From the NCBI GenBank assembly GCA_016714015.1, contig JADJNZ010000001.1, positions 992,001-1,056,000 of the forward strand: a DNA stretch of 64,000 bases, written 5' to 3'. A model generated the notes under the pieces. The model ran no database searches. It was given only the letters and a program-made list of their open reading frames with translations, and was not told the origin of the DNA. The translations under genes were made by a program, and so were the position numbers. Origin of the DNA: Gemmatimonadota bacterium (GTDB lineage Bacteria; Gemmatimonadota; Gemmatimonadetes; Gemmatimonadales; Gemmatimonadaceae). Every line of letters begins with the position of its first letter. Positions within the stretch are counted from its first letter, which is position 1. Below, piece by piece: positions 1-8,612 of the stretch.

Positions 1-275
1 AGGTCGTCGTAGAGCGAGAAGCGCTGGCTCATGTAGCCGATGTTCCGGCGCACGTCGTCCGATTGCGTGAGGATGTCGAAGCCTGCGACCCTGGCCAGGC
101 CCGAGGTGGGCGCGAGCAGCCCGATGAGCATCTTGATCGCGGTCGTCTTCCCCGCCCCGTTGGCGCCGAGGAAGCCGAAGACCTCGCCCTGCCGCACGTC
201 GACGCTGATCGCATCGACCGCGGTGAAGCTACCGAACCGCCGCGTGAGGTCGCGCGCTTCGATGGCGAGCGTCAT
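1..275 (-). CDS. ABC transporter ATP-binding protein, N-terminal part only (runs off the left edge)
   Basis: Only the first 91 codons lie in the window. They contain an ABC nucleotide-binding domain start with Walker A GANGAGKTT at about residues 37-45 and a Q-loop-like YMSQRFSLY stretch further on. The ATG at 273-275 overlaps the stop of the upstream ATPase gene as ATGA, so the two ATPases are translationally coupled. Together with the upstream HlyD and TolC genes the pair resembles E. coli YbhF, where two ATPase domains are fused, split here into two genes. Membrane permeases (YbhS/YbhR type) would be expected beyond the left edge. Substrate unknown; drug or small-molecule export is inferred from family and context. 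Confidence 0.85.
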   Translation of the reverse strand, partial: MTLAIEARDLTRRFGSFTAVDAISVDVRQGEVFGFLGANGAGKTTAIKMLIGLLAPTSGLARVAGFDILTQSDDVRRNIGYMSQRFSLYDD

Positions 276-1219
276 GCGGCGGCCTCGCCCATCAGGGCCA
301 TGAACGCATCCTCGATCCCGGGCGCGATGGGGGCCGCCCAGGTCTCGGAGATCCCGCGCGTCGCCGTCCACGCGAGGAGCTCGTCGACGACCTGCTGCGG
401 CGGGATCCCCGTCCGCGCGTCGCTGTAGTGCAGCACATCGCCGAACGGCTGGACCGACGCCTGATGCGGGAAGGCGCGCAGTGCCTCGATGAGCGCATGC
501 CGCGGCGTCCCGTGCACGGCGAAGAGATCGCGCGGGAAGCGCGCGCCGATCGCGTCGGGCACGTCGATCGCCAGGATGCGTCCCTTCTGCACGAGCGCGA
601 CGCGGTCGCAGCGGCTCGCCTCGTCCATGTACGGCGTGGAGACCACGATCGTCAGCCCGGATGCCTGCAGGGCGTCGAGGAGGTCCCAGAACTCGCGGCG
701 CGACACGGCGTCGACGCCGGTCGTCGGTTCGTCGAGCAGGAGCAGTTCCGGGCGGTGCACGAGCGCGCACGACAGGGCGAGCTTCTGCTTCATCCCGCCC
801 GAGAGCGCACCGGCGCGCCGCTCCTTGAACGGCTCGATCTGCCGGTAGATGGGGGCGATGATGTCGTACCCGGCCTCAAGCGTCGTCCCGAAGACCGACG
901 CGAAGAAGCGGAGGTTCTCCTCCACGCTCAGGTCGGGGTAGAGCGAGAAGCGCCCCGGCATGTAACCCACCCGCGAGCGGATCTCCCAGAGGTCGCGCAC
1001 CACGTCTCGCCCCAGTACCGTCGCCGTCCCGGCGTCCGGCACGAGCAGGGTCGTGAGGATGCGGAAGAGCGTCGTCTTGCCGCCGCCGTCGGGACCGACG
1101 AGGCCGAACAGCTCGCCCGGGCGCACCTCGAACGAGACGTCCGCGAGCGCGGTGGTCGCGCCGAACGTCTTGCCGAGCCCGCGCACGATCACGGGCGAGG
1201 TCGCGTCGGGGGTGGTCAC
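272..1219 (-). CDS. ABC transporter ATP-binding protein (YbhF-type, first ATPase)
   Basis: A 315-residue cytoplasmic ATPase that should energise the export complex made with the neighbouring genes. Walker A is GPDGGGKTT at residues 42-50, the signature LSGGMKQ is at 139-145 and Walker B LLLLDEPT at 159-166. The GPDG variant of Walker A is known in YbhF-like exporters. The usual Q-loop Gln is replaced (YMPGRFSLY, about 86-94) and the H-loop reads STPYMDEA with no His, so this may be the weaker of two ATPase sites. The start overlaps the upstream HlyD gene by 4 bp and the stop overlaps the downstream ATPase start. Length is normal for the family. Substrate cannot be read from sequence. Confidence 0.9.
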   Translation of the reverse strand: MTTPDATSPVIVRGLGKTFGATTALADVSFEVRPGELFGLVGPDGGGKTTLFRILTTLLVPDAGTATVLGRDVVRDLWEIRSRVGYMPGRFSLYPDLSVEENLRFFASVFGTTLEAGYDIIAPIYRQIEPFKERRAGALSGGMKQKLALSCALVHRPELLLLDEPTTGVDAVSRREFWDLLDALQASGLTIVVSTPYMDEASRCDRVALVQKGRILAIDVPDAIGARFPRDLFAVHGTPRHALIEALRAFPHQASVQPFGDVLHYSDARTGIPPQQVVDELLAWTATRGISETWAAPIAPGIEDAFMALMGEAAA

Positions 1220-2130
1220 GGGACCTGCGAGGCGGTGAACGAGAGGTCGGCCGGCATGCCGATCTTCAGCACGCCGTTCGGATTGGGTACGCGCACCTTG
1301 ATCGCGTACACGAGGTCGCTGCGCTCATCACGCGTCTGCACCGGCGTCGGCGTGAACTCGCTCTGGCTCGCGATCCAGCTGACCGTGCCTTGCAGCGTGG
1401 TGAGGCCGTCACCCTGCGTGATCCGCACATCGACCACCTGCCCGAGACGCACGCCCCCGAGCTGGTCGCCGGAGACATACGCGCGGAGTTCGAGCGTGTC
1501 GAGCGCCGCGACCTTGTACAGCGGCTGCCCCGGACCCACGACCTCACCCACGCGCGCATACACCGCGAGCACGGTCCCCGCGACCGGGTTCATGACGGTC
1601 GTGCGCGAGACGCGATCGCGCGCCTGCGCCACGCGCGCCTCGACCGCGGCCGTCTCGAGCGTGATGCTGCGGCGCTGCGCCCGCGCGGCCTCCAGCTGCG
1701 CGAGCACCGTCCGGTGCTCCCGCTCGGCCTGATCGACCTGCTGCGCCGTCGCCGCCTGCTGCGCGCTCAGGCGCATGACGCGGTCGTACGCGCGCGAAGC
1801 GATCTCGCGCTGCACCTCGAGCACCCCCAGTTGCTCGTCGAGCTCGGCGAGCCGCGCCGAGACCGCCGCGCGCTGGGCGCTCATCTGGCGCTGGTCGAGG
1901 GAGAGTGTCGTGGAGTCGAGCACTGCCGCGAGCGCGCCCGCGGCGATCTGCTGCCCCTCGACCACGAGGAAGCGCTCGATGGGTCCGCTCGTCTGGGCCG
2001 CGACGACCGTCTCGATCGCCTCGAAGTTGCCGTAGGCGTCGGCGCCGTCGTCGCGGCCACAGGCGACCGCCACGGCGGGAATCAGCAGGGCCGCGGCAGC
2101 GCGGCGCAGGGAACGATGGGCGGTCGACAT
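1216..2130 (-). CDS. HlyD-family periplasmic adaptor lipoprotein
   Basis: A 304-residue membrane-fusion protein linking the inner-membrane ABC exporter to the TolC-like channel encoded just upstream. The N-terminus carries a lipoprotein signal with lipobox AVAC about 24 residues in. A biotinyl-lipoyl half (AIETVVAAQTSGPIERFLVVEGQQI) is followed by a long Gln/Ala/Arg-rich coiled-coil hairpin at about residues 75-170 and a beta-barrel region (VMNPVAGTVLAVYARVGEVV). ATG at 2128-2130 was chosen because it overlaps the TolC stop as TGATG and gives a clean signal peptide; the frame stays open upstream, but there it is antisense-like Arg/Pro-rich sequence. Confidence 0.9.
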   Translation of the reverse strand: MSTAHRSLRRAAAALLIPAVAVACGRDDGADAYGNFEAIETVVAAQTSGPIERFLVVEGQQIAAGALAAVLDSTTLSLDQRQMSAQRAAVSARLAELDEQLGVLEVQREIASRAYDRVMRLSAQQAATAQQVDQAEREHRTVLAQLEAARAQRRSITLETAAVEARVAQARDRVSRTTVMNPVAGTVLAVYARVGEVVGPGQPLYKVAALDTLELRAYVSGDQLGGVRLGQVVDVRITQGDGLTTLQGTVSWIASQSEFTPTPVQTRDERSDLVYAIKVRVPNPNGVLKIGMPADLSFTASQVP

Positions 2131-3422
2131 CAGCGGACCTCGAGTCCGACGGTGGTGAGGAAGCGGGCGCGGGCCTGGGCGAGCTCCACGCGATGGGTCG
2201 CGCGCGCGAGGCGCGCGGTGTTCAGGTCGGTCTCGCGGTCGACGAACTCGCCGACCGTCACCACGCCCTCGCCGTAGCGGAGGCGGGTCTCCTGCAGCAC
2301 ACGTTCGCGCAGCGTGACGATCGCGTCGTCGGAGGCGACCGTGCGCTCGAGCCGGTCGATCGTCGCGAGGTCGGCTCGCACCGCGCGCTGGATCCGCTCG
2401 GCGAAGGCGCGCTCCTCCGTCACCAGCACTTGGCGCTGGATCGCGATCGCCTCGCGCTCGCGATCGATCGTGCCCCAGTCGAACGGCGTCCACTCGAGTT
2501 GCACGCCGGCGAGCCAATACGTGTCGAACTCGCGCGCGAGCATGTTCAGCCCGGGGCGGCCGTAGCCGGTGCGGCCGAAGGCCGAGAGCTTCGGCTTGTC
2601 GAGCGCGCGCACCGTGGCCTCACGGGCCGTCACCGCGTCGCGCCCGGCCGCGAACTGCGCGAACTCGGGGCGCGCTCGCAGCGAGTCGAGGGCCATCCGG
2701 GCGGCCCGCACCGGTCCCTCGATCGCCGGCGCCTCGAGGGACGCCTGCTCGGTCACGGAGGCCCCGGTGAGGTCGGCCAGCACCGCGAGCGCGACCGCGC
2801 GACCGCTCGCGGCCTCCTCCAGCGACTGCCGCCGCCGCAGCAGTTCCGCCTCGAGCATCGCCGCCTCGCTCGGGAGCGAGGCGCCCGCCGCGACCCGCTC
2901 GCGCGCGAGGCGCAGCTGAGTCTCCAGGTCGGTGATCGCGTCGGCGAGCACACCGCGTTGCGCGTCGAGGAGCAACGCCGAGAAGAAGGCGTCATTCACC
3001 GCCTGACGCTGCGCGAAGAGTGCCGCCTCGACGCGCGCTTCCGACTCCGCGAGCTGCGTGCGCTCGACCGCCGTGCGCGGCGCGCGCGACGGGTCGAGTA
3101 GGCGGAAGCGGAGGCCGGCGTTGGCGTCGTAGGTGTCCTTGTACGGCAGCACCGCGCCGGGAAAGGAGACGCTCGTCACGTCCGACTGATGCTGCGCCTG
3201 CGCCGCGACACCGAAGGTCGGGAACCGCTCGGCGCGGAGGTTGGCGAGGCGGAGCGACGACTGCTCGCGGAGCAGCGCCGCCTGTGCACTGCGCGGATCG
3301 CGTGCGAGGGCGGCGCGATGCAGGTCCGAGAGGCGGAGCGTGTCGACGGCCTGCGCGGCGGCGCGCGACGAGGCGAGCGCGAGCACCGCCATCGCGATGG
3401 CGCGCTGGAGCGGGCGATTCAT
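2130..3422 (-). CDS. TolC-family outer membrane efflux protein
   Basis: A 430-residue outer-membrane channel for the tripartite exporter. A cleavable signal peptide (MNRPLQRAIAMAVLALASS, then RAAAQ) precedes two outer-membrane-efflux repeats rich in Ala/Arg/Leu helices, typical of the TolC alpha-barrel, with repeats such as LRLARERVAAGASLPSEAAM and VLQETRLRYGEGVVTVGEFV. The ATG at 3422 was preferred over a start further upstream because it is directly followed by the signal peptide and overlaps the TetR stop by 4 bp (ATGA). It is the second gene of the operon TetR-TolC-HlyD-ATPase-ATPase, and co-expression is expected from the overlaps. Confidence 0.9.
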   Translation of the reverse strand: MNRPLQRAIAMAVLALASSRAAAQAVDTLRLSDLHRAALARDPRSAQAALLREQSSLRLANLRAERFPTFGVAAQAQHQSDVTSVSFPGAVLPYKDTYDANAGLRFRLLDPSRAPRTAVERTQLAESEARVEAALFAQRQAVNDAFFSALLLDAQRGVLADAITDLETQLRLARERVAAGASLPSEAAMLEAELLRRRQSLEEAASGRAVALAVLADLTGASVTEQASLEAPAIEGPVRAARMALDSLRARPEFAQFAAGRDAVTAREATVRALDKPKLSAFGRTGYGRPGLNMLAREFDTYWLAGVQLEWTPFDWGTIDREREAIAIQRQVLVTEERAFAERIQRAVRADLATIDRLERTVASDDAIVTLRERVLQETRLRYGEGVVTVGEFVDRETDLNTARLARATHRVELAQARARFLTTVGLEVR

Positions 3423-4165
3423 GGACGGAGGGCGTTGAGGATGAAGCGGGGCAACTCGACGCGCCGGGCGTCGAGGAAGCGATCCCATGAATCGGTGTGG
3501 AAGCCGAGGAGCGCCGAGAGCATCGGACGGGCGGCGAAGGGGAAGACGCACATCGACGCGAGGTTCACGAGGAACTGGTCCGGTGCGATCGCCCGGATCT
3601 CGCCGGCCGCGGCGCGGCGGTCGAGTTCCTCCTGCAGCTTGGCGAGCATCAGCGCCGGTGTCCCGTCCGACGCGCCGGCGCGTTGCAGCTGCTCCCCGGC
3701 GAACGCGGTGATGCGCTCCGGGTGGAAGTTCAGCTCCGCGAGCACGTAGCCGGGCAGGAACGGATGCGCGCGCAGCGTGTCGATGTAGTGATGGACGACC
3801 TGCTCCACCCGCTGTTCGAGCGGCAGGTCGGAACCGAGGATGCGCACGATGCCGGGAAAGAGCTTCCCTGCCGCCTCACGGAAGACCGCGTAGCCGAGCT
3901 GGTCCTTGGTGCGGAAGTAGTAGTGCAGGAGCGCCTGGTTCACCCCGGCCTCCTCGGCGATCTCCTGCATGCGGGCACCCGCCGAGCCGCTCCGGATGAA
4001 CACACGCCGAGCCGCCTCGAGGATCCGGCGCTCGGTGTCGCCGTCGTGCGAGACCGCGGTGCGCGGGCCACGATGCGCCGCCGCGGCCGCCGCGGCCGCC
4101 GCGGCACCGGCCCTCCCGCCGCGCGCGCCCTGCTCGCCCTTCCCGCTGCCCCGTCTGGTCGCCAT
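3419..4165 (-). CDS. TetR/AcrR-family transcriptional regulator of the efflux operon
   Basis: A 248-residue repressor-type protein. After an unusual Gly/Ala/Arg-rich tail of about 40 residues with a run of alanines comes the TetR DNA-binding domain: TERRILEAARRVFIRSG, then the helix-turn-helix region MQEIAEEAGVNQALLHYYFR (residues about 44-90), followed by an all-helical ligand-binding domain. It is the first gene of the efflux operon, with a 4-bp overlap to tolC. A 16-bp inverted repeat lies 17 bp upstream of its start, so negative autoregulation of the whole operon by an exported ligand is the likely scheme. The Ala-rich tail could mean the true start lies further in, but no better start codon is obvious. 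Confidence 0.9.
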   Translation of the reverse strand: MATRRGSGKGEQGARGGRAGAAAAAAAAAAHRGPRTAVSHDGDTERRILEAARRVFIRSGSAGARMQEIAEEAGVNQALLHYYFRTKDQLGYAVFREAAGKLFPGIVRILGSDLPLEQRVEQVVHHYIDTLRAHPFLPGYVLAELNFHPERITAFAGEQLQRAGASDGTPALMLAKLQEELDRRAAAGEIRAIAPDQFLVNLASMCVFPFAARPMLSALLGFHTDSWDRFLDARRVELPRFILNALRP

Positions 4166-4181
4166 GCGTTGATTGCTTGAT

Positions 4182-4197
4182 TTAACTGTTCAGTTAA
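4182..4197. promoter_or_regulatory. Candidate TetR operator, perfect inverted repeat
   Basis: TTAACTG-TT-CAGTTAA is a 16-bp inverted repeat with perfect 7-bp arms in an AT-rich patch that stands out from the GC-rich surroundings. It lies between the tetR start (4165) and the divergent gene at 4263, where a repressor would block tetR and the efflux genes. The arm sequence resembles operators of AcrR-like TetR repressors. Binding by this TetR is inferred from position and symmetry. Confidence 0.7.
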
Positions 4198-4262
4198 CAC
4201 CGAAGATAATCCGCCTCGGATGAGGCGCGCAAGGCCCCTCCCGTCGCCGCCTATATTCCGGC

Positions 4263-4505
4263 GTGCTCGCCCTCGTCCTGCGCCTCCTTCCCCGGGCCCT
4301 CCTCAGCCCGACCACCGCCCGCGCGCTGCTCGTCGTCGCCTGGCGGTTCCGGCGGAATCGGTGGTACGCGCGGTTCCCCTTCCTTCCGGTGCCGGCACGC
4401 GACTACGTCCGCTGGCGCATGTACACGGCGTACGGCGCACACGATGCCGTGCCCCCGGTGGAGGACGTGATCCGCTACGCGCGCTGGGCGGCGCGAATCG
4501 GGTGA
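4263..4505 (+). CDS. Small hypothetical protein upstream of queG
   Basis: An 80-residue basic protein starting at GTG 4263. It has a hydrophobic first third (LALVLRLLPRALLSPTTARALLVVAW) that could be one membrane segment or an amphipathic helix, then an Arg/Trp/Tyr-rich tail (RRNRWYARFPFLPVPARDYVRWRMYTAYG). I do not recognise a family. Its stop overlaps the queG GTG start as GTGA, so translation is probably coupled and the two are in one transcript. Coding is supported by the coupling and by the non-repetitive composition; function unknown. Confidence 0.6.
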   Translation: MLALVLRLLPRALLSPTTARALLVVAWRFRRNRWYARFPFLPVPARDYVRWRMYTAYGAHDAVPPVEDVIRYARWAARIG

Positions 4506-5503
4506 CGACGCCGGACGCCTTCGACGCGGCCCCGGTCGCGCCGGCGTCGTTCGAATCGCGGCTCAAGGCTCAGGCGCTCGGCCTCGGATTCGATCTAGCC
4601 GGCATCGCGACCCTCGGACCCGTCGCGTCCGCACCCTCCTTCGAGACGTGGCTCGCCGCGGGCCATCACGGCGAGATGGATTATCTCCGCCGCGGCGCCG
4701 ACCTCCGCGCCGACACGCGGCGCCCGGAGCCCGGCATGCGCTCGGCCCTCGTCGTCGCGCTCGACTATGGCGGCAAGCAGCCGAACGGCCCCGTCGCGCG
4801 CTACGCCCGCGGCGACGACTACCATCGCGTGATGTGGGACAAGCTCGAGGCGGTGCTCGCCTGGGTCCGTGTCGAGCGCGGTGAGGTCGGCGGACGCGCG
4901 TACGTCGACACCGGCCCGATCCTCGAGCGCGACCTCGCGCGCCGCGCGGGGCTCGGCTGGTTCGGCAAGAACACGATGCTCATCCACCCCCGGATGGGGT
5001 CGTTCTTCTTCATCGGCGCGCTCTTTCTCGAGCTCGACCTCGCGCCCGACGCGCCCTTCACCGAGGAGCACTGCGGCACCTGCACGCGATGCCTCGACGC
5101 TTGCCCCACGCAGGCCTTCGTCGCGCCCGGCGTGATGGATGCGCGACGATGCCTGTCGTACCTCACCATCGAGAGCCGCACGGCGATCCCCGCGGAGTTC
5201 TCGAGCGCAATCGGCGAGCACCTATATGGGTGCGATGTGTGCCAGGACGTCTGCCCGTGGAACGTGCGCTTCGCCAAGCCGGAACCGAGCGACGCGGCGC
5301 TCGCGGCGCGCGCCTGGCTCGAGACCACCGATCCCGTCGCACTCGCACGCGAGCTGCTCGCGATGGACGAGGCGACCTACCGGGAGCGGTTCCGCGGCTC
5401 GGCGATGAAGCGTGCCAAGCTCACGGGGCTTCAGCGCAATGCGTCGGCGGTGCTGGCGTCCGTTGCGGCGTCCGCACCCGCGTCACCGCGCACGAGCGCA
5501 TAA
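4502..5503 (+). CDS. queG: Epoxyqueuosine reductase QueG
   Basis: A 333-residue enzyme for the last step of tRNA queuosine synthesis, reduction of epoxyqueuosine at the wobble base of GUN anticodons, using cobalamin and two [4Fe-4S] clusters. The N-terminal part has the QueG pattern SALVVALDYGG and YARGDDYHRVMWDKLE; DTGPILERDLARRAGLGWFGKNT lies mid-protein (residues about 138-161). Cluster ligands are visible in CGTCTRCLDACP and CDVCQDVCPW. GTG at 4502 was chosen because it overlaps the preceding small gene and leaves a normal family length. The 3' end overlaps the convergent aquaporin gene by 73 bp. Confidence 0.95.
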   Translation: MTTPDAFDAAPVAPASFESRLKAQALGLGFDLAGIATLGPVASAPSFETWLAAGHHGEMDYLRRGADLRADTRRPEPGMRSALVVALDYGGKQPNGPVARYARGDDYHRVMWDKLEAVLAWVRVERGEVGGRAYVDTGPILERDLARRAGLGWFGKNTMLIHPRMGSFFFIGALFLELDLAPDAPFTEEHCGTCTRCLDACPTQAFVAPGVMDARRCLSYLTIESRTAIPAEFSSAIGEHLYGCDVCQDVCPWNVRFAKPEPSDAALAARAWLETTDPVALARELLAMDEATYRERFRGSAMKRAKLTGLQRNASAVLASVAASAPASPRTSA

Positions 5504-6141
5504 GCGCGCATGCCCGCGGCCATGCCGAGGATCGGCGCGACCCAGTAGAGCCAGTGCGCGGTCCACGCGCCGCCGGCGACCGCGGGGCCGAGCGTGCGGG
5601 CCGGGTTGAAGCTGCCCCCGGTCAACGGCCCGGTGACCAGCGCGCCGGCGAAGACCGTCGCACCGAGCACGAACGGCACGACCGATGTCGGCACGCGCGC
5701 GTGCGTCGTGACCCCGAGGATCACGAAGCCGAGCAAGGCGGTGTATCCCGCCTCGATCGCGAACGCGCGGGCGAGGCTCACGCTCGGCACGGTCGCGCCC
5801 ATCCCGCCGACATCACCGAGGAGCCATCGCAACGTGAACGCCGCGGCGATCGCGCCGAGGCACTGGGCCATCACGTAGGGCAGCACATCGCGCGCCGGGA
5901 ACCGTCCCATGCTCCAGAGCCCGACGCTCACGGCAGGATTCACATGCGCGCCGCTCACGGGTCCGAAGGTCGCGACGATGAGGGTCACCGCGAGGCCGAA
6001 GGCGAGTGCGACACCGGCATGCCCGAAGGCACCGGTGCTCGCGCTCACCATCGCCGCGCCGGGGCCGAGCGCGACGAGCACGAAGGTGCCGAGCAGCTCG
6101 GCGAGATAGCGGCGCGGATCCGCGGGGGGGCCGCCACTCAT
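5431..6141 (-). CDS. MIP/aquaporin-family channel
   Basis: A 236-residue inner-membrane channel with six hydrophobic segments and both half-helix motifs: NPAV within SGAHVNPAVSVG and NPAR within GGSFNPARTLGP. The short loops and total length fit a water-type aquaporin (AqpZ-like) better than a glycerol facilitator, but selectivity is not certain. The start overlaps the stop of the upstream phosphoesterase as ATGA, so they form a two-gene minus-strand operon. Its last 73 bp are antisense to the end of queG, an unusually long convergent coding overlap. Confidence 0.92.
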   Translation of the reverse strand: MSGGPPADPRRYLAELLGTFVLVALGPGAAMVSASTGAFGHAGVALAFGLAVTLIVATFGPVSGAHVNPAVSVGLWSMGRFPARDVLPYVMAQCLGAIAAAFTLRWLLGDVGGMGATVPSVSLARAFAIEAGYTALLGFVILGVTTHARVPTSVVPFVLGATVFAGALVTGPLTGGSFNPARTLGPAVAGGAWTAHWLYWVAPILGMAAGMRAYALVRGDAGADAATDASTADALR

Positions 6142-6905
6142 GCGGTCGCGACCGGCGTGGGCTTGCCCCCGGTCCGCAGGAACTCCGCGAACTCCTCCGG
6201 CAATCCCGCGGCGATCACGCCGCGCGCCGCCGACTCGACATCGTACGGCACGCGCACGAACTCCACCTGGGTCTCCTCCGTGCCGACATCGAGGAGCACG
6301 TAGCCGGCGCGCCAGTCCCCGTCCTTCGGACGCCCCACGCTCCCCGTGTTGATGAACCGGATCCCGTCGACGACGCGCGTCCACGGCTTGTGCGTGTGCC
6401 CGAACGCGAGCACGTCGCCTGCCTTCAGTCGGGCCGCCTCGGCCTGCTTGAGGAGGAAGGCGTCGGGCCGGTCCTCCGTGACGTACACCAGGTTGTTCAC
6501 CGGCGTGGCGTGCACCAAGGTCACGGTAGGGCCGGCAACGTGTCCACCGCGCGGGCTGAGGTCCAGGCGATACGGCAGCGCCGCGAGCATCCGCTTGGAG
6601 GGTTCCGTCGTGTGGGCGCACGTCCAGGCGAAGGAGATGTGCGCGAGCTCCTCCTGCCTCGGGCTCTCGGAGCGGCAGCCGCAGTGCTTGTAGGCGAAGG
6701 CGACGGTCGAGTCGTAGTTCCCCGAGACTCCGGTGACGCCGCGTTCGGACAGTCGCGCGATCACTTCGTTCGGCCAGGGCGAGTAGCCGACGAGGTCACC
6801 GAGATGATGCGTGGCGGCAACTTCCGGCCGGGTCGCGATGTCGGCGAACACGGCGTCGAGGGCCGGCAGGTTGCCGTGGATGTCGGAGATGAGGGCGTAG
6901 CGCAT
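6138..6905 (-). CDS. Calcineurin-like metallophosphoesterase (YfcE/MJ0936-like)
   Basis: A 255-residue predicted cytosolic metal-dependent phosphoesterase. Metal-binding motifs are visible in order: SDIHGN at residues 7-12, GDLVGYSPWPNEV at about 36-48, GNYD, VHATP and GHTHKP. The order D-x-H, G-D, G-N-x-D, H, G-H-T-H is the canonical calcineurin-like signature. ATG 6905 places SDIHGN right at the N-terminus, as usual in this family. Substrate unknown; relatives act on phosphodiesters or diadenosine tetraphosphate. Co-transcribed with the aquaporin gene through a 4-bp overlap. Confidence 0.9.
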   Translation of the reverse strand: MRYALISDIHGNLPALDAVFADIATRPEVAATHHLGDLVGYSPWPNEVIARLSERGVTGVSGNYDSTVAFAYKHCGCRSESPRQEELAHISFAWTCAHTTEPSKRMLAALPYRLDLSPRGGHVAGPTVTLVHATPVNNLVYVTEDRPDAFLLKQAEAARLKAGDVLAFGHTHKPWTRVVDGIRFINTGSVGRPKDGDWRAGYVLLDVGTEETQVEFVRVPYDVESAARGVIAAGLPEEFAEFLRTGGKPTPVATA

Positions 6906-6983
6906 GGGTGACCGGGTAATATTCCCGGAGTGGCCAGTCGAGCCAGTCCCCGGCATGTATCGATTCCGTTTCCGCGCCTCCCG

Positions 6984-8564
6984 ATGACCTCGCGCCCCGT
7001 TCGCCGCGCCGCCCTGTTCGGCGCGCTCCTGCTCTCCGCCTGCACGTCGGACCCCTCGACCGGCGGCGGCACCAACGTCGTCCCCACGCGCCCGAGCCTG
7101 GACCCGACGTATCGGGCCAGCGGTCGCACCGCCGCCGGCGACGTCTTCGTCCATCTCTTCGAGTGGACCTGGCCCGACATCGCCGCCGAGTGCGAGACGG
7201 TCCTCGGCCCCGCGGGCTACAAGGCCGTGCAGGTCTCGCCGCCGCAGGAGCACAGCCTCGTCCCGTCGCGCGACTGGAGCCAGCGCTACCAGCCGGTGAG
7301 CTACTCGCTCGCCCGCAGCCGCTCCGGGACGCAGGCGCAGTTCGTGGACATGGTCACACGGTGCGCGAACGTCGGCGTCGGCATCTACGTCGATGCGGTG
7401 ATCAACCACATGACCAACTTCCCGAGCCCTGGCGTGGGGAGCAACGGCACCGCGTACACCAAGTACAGCTACCCGGGCCTCTGGACCGCTGCCGATTTCC
7501 ATGCGCCCTGCGCGGTGAACAACTTCTCGAGCGCGGCGAACGTGCAGGACTGCGAGCTGTTCACGCTCCCCGACCTCGACACCGGCTCACCGGCGGTGCG
7601 GCAGAAGCTCGCCGACTATCTCATCGCGCTCGCGCGGCTCGGGGTCGCCGGCTTCCGCGTCGATGCGGCGAAGCACATCCAGCAGGTCGAGCTCGACGAC
7701 ATCTTCGACCGCGTCAACACGACGCTCACCGCCGAGTCGCGGCCGCTGCCGTACGTCTTCCTCGAGGTGAGTGGCGGGAGCGGCGAGGCGGTGGGCGAGG
7801 CCGACTACTACGGCATCGGCTACGGCACCGGCGGCGCGACCGACATCACCGAGTTCACCGTCACCGGACTCGCCGACAAGTTCCGCAAGGTCGGCGGCCA
7901 GAAGCTCGCCGAGCTCGACCCGAACGGTCCCGCAGGCGCGCAGTTCTCCGAGGGCGCGTGGGGCCTCATGCCGTCGGACAAGGCGGTGATCTTCCTCCAG
8001 AACCACGACACGCAGCACAACTGCGGCATCAGCCCCGACGACGGCGACATCTACCGCCTCGCGCACGTCTTCATGCTCGCGCAGCCGTATGGCTATCCCT
8101 CGGTGATGTCGAGCTACTCGTTCACCTGTCCCTCGGGCAACTCCACCGGCCCGCGTTCGGATCCGGACGGCTGGACGCTCCCGGTGAGCTGCATCGCGGA
8201 CTGGGCCACGGCGGTGGACGGCGACTGGATCTGCGAGCATCGCGACCCGTCCATCCGGAACATGGTGGGCTTCCGGCGCGTCGTCGCCGGCACGCCGTCG
8301 ACCGGCTGGTGGGACAACGACGCCAACGCGATCGCCTTCTCGCGCGGGGACAAGGGATTCGTCGCGATCAACCGCGAGACGACGAGCGTGACGCAGACCG
8401 TGACGACGCCGCTCGCGCCGGGGAGCTATTGCGATCGGATCACCGGCGGGAAGGTCGGGGGCGCATGCGTCGGCACGACGCTGACGGTCGCGGGCGACGG
8501 CACCATCACGTTCACGCTGGCCTCCAACCGGGCGCTGGCGATCGACACGAGCACGCGGCTCTGA
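6984..8564 (+). CDS. Secreted alpha-amylase lipoprotein (GH13)
   Basis: A 526-residue glycoside hydrolase that should cleave alpha-1,4-glucans outside the cytoplasm. The start at ATG 6984 gives a lipoprotein signal with lipobox LLSAC, then a Ser/Thr/Gly linker. The (beta/alpha)8 catalytic domain begins at VFVHLFEWTWPDIA, close to Streptomyces/animal-type alpha-amylases. Catalytic residues: Asp227 in FRVDAAKH, Glu261 in FLEVSG, Asp342 in NHDTQ. A C-terminal all-beta domain follows (SVTQTVTTPLAPGSYCDRI). Paired Cys residues suit an exported protein. It stands alone, and a hairpin at 8568-8599 follows its stop. A second GH13 enzyme at 57.8 kb is of a different subfamily. Confidence 0.93.
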   Translation: MTSRPVRRAALFGALLLSACTSDPSTGGGTNVVPTRPSLDPTYRASGRTAAGDVFVHLFEWTWPDIAAECETVLGPAGYKAVQVSPPQEHSLVPSRDWSQRYQPVSYSLARSRSGTQAQFVDMVTRCANVGVGIYVDAVINHMTNFPSPGVGSNGTAYTKYSYPGLWTAADFHAPCAVNNFSSAANVQDCELFTLPDLDTGSPAVRQKLADYLIALARLGVAGFRVDAAKHIQQVELDDIFDRVNTTLTAESRPLPYVFLEVSGGSGEAVGEADYYGIGYGTGGATDITEFTVTGLADKFRKVGGQKLAELDPNGPAGAQFSEGAWGLMPSDKAVIFLQNHDTQHNCGISPDDGDIYRLAHVFMLAQPYGYPSVMSSYSFTCPSGNSTGPRSDPDGWTLPVSCIADWATAVDGDWICEHRDPSIRNMVGFRRVVAGTPSTGWWDNDANAIAFSRGDKGFVAINRETTSVTQTVTTPLAPGSYCDRITGGKVGGACVGTTLTVAGDGTITFTLASNRALAIDTSTRL

Positions 8565-8567
8565 GCA

Positions 8568-8599
8568 GCGGGCGGCGGCGCCCACCCCGCGCCGCCCGC
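8568..8599. terminator. Bidirectional hairpin between convergent genes
   Basis: GCGGGCGGC at 8568-8576 pairs with GCCGCCCGC at 8591-8599 (9 bp perfect, 14-nt GC-rich loop that can pair further). It sits in the 48-bp gap between the amylase stop and the stop of the convergent dioxygenase gene. There is no U-tract, so it is a stem-type terminator candidate only. Confidence 0.5.
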
Positions 8600-8612
8600 T
8601 ACGCCGTGCGCT

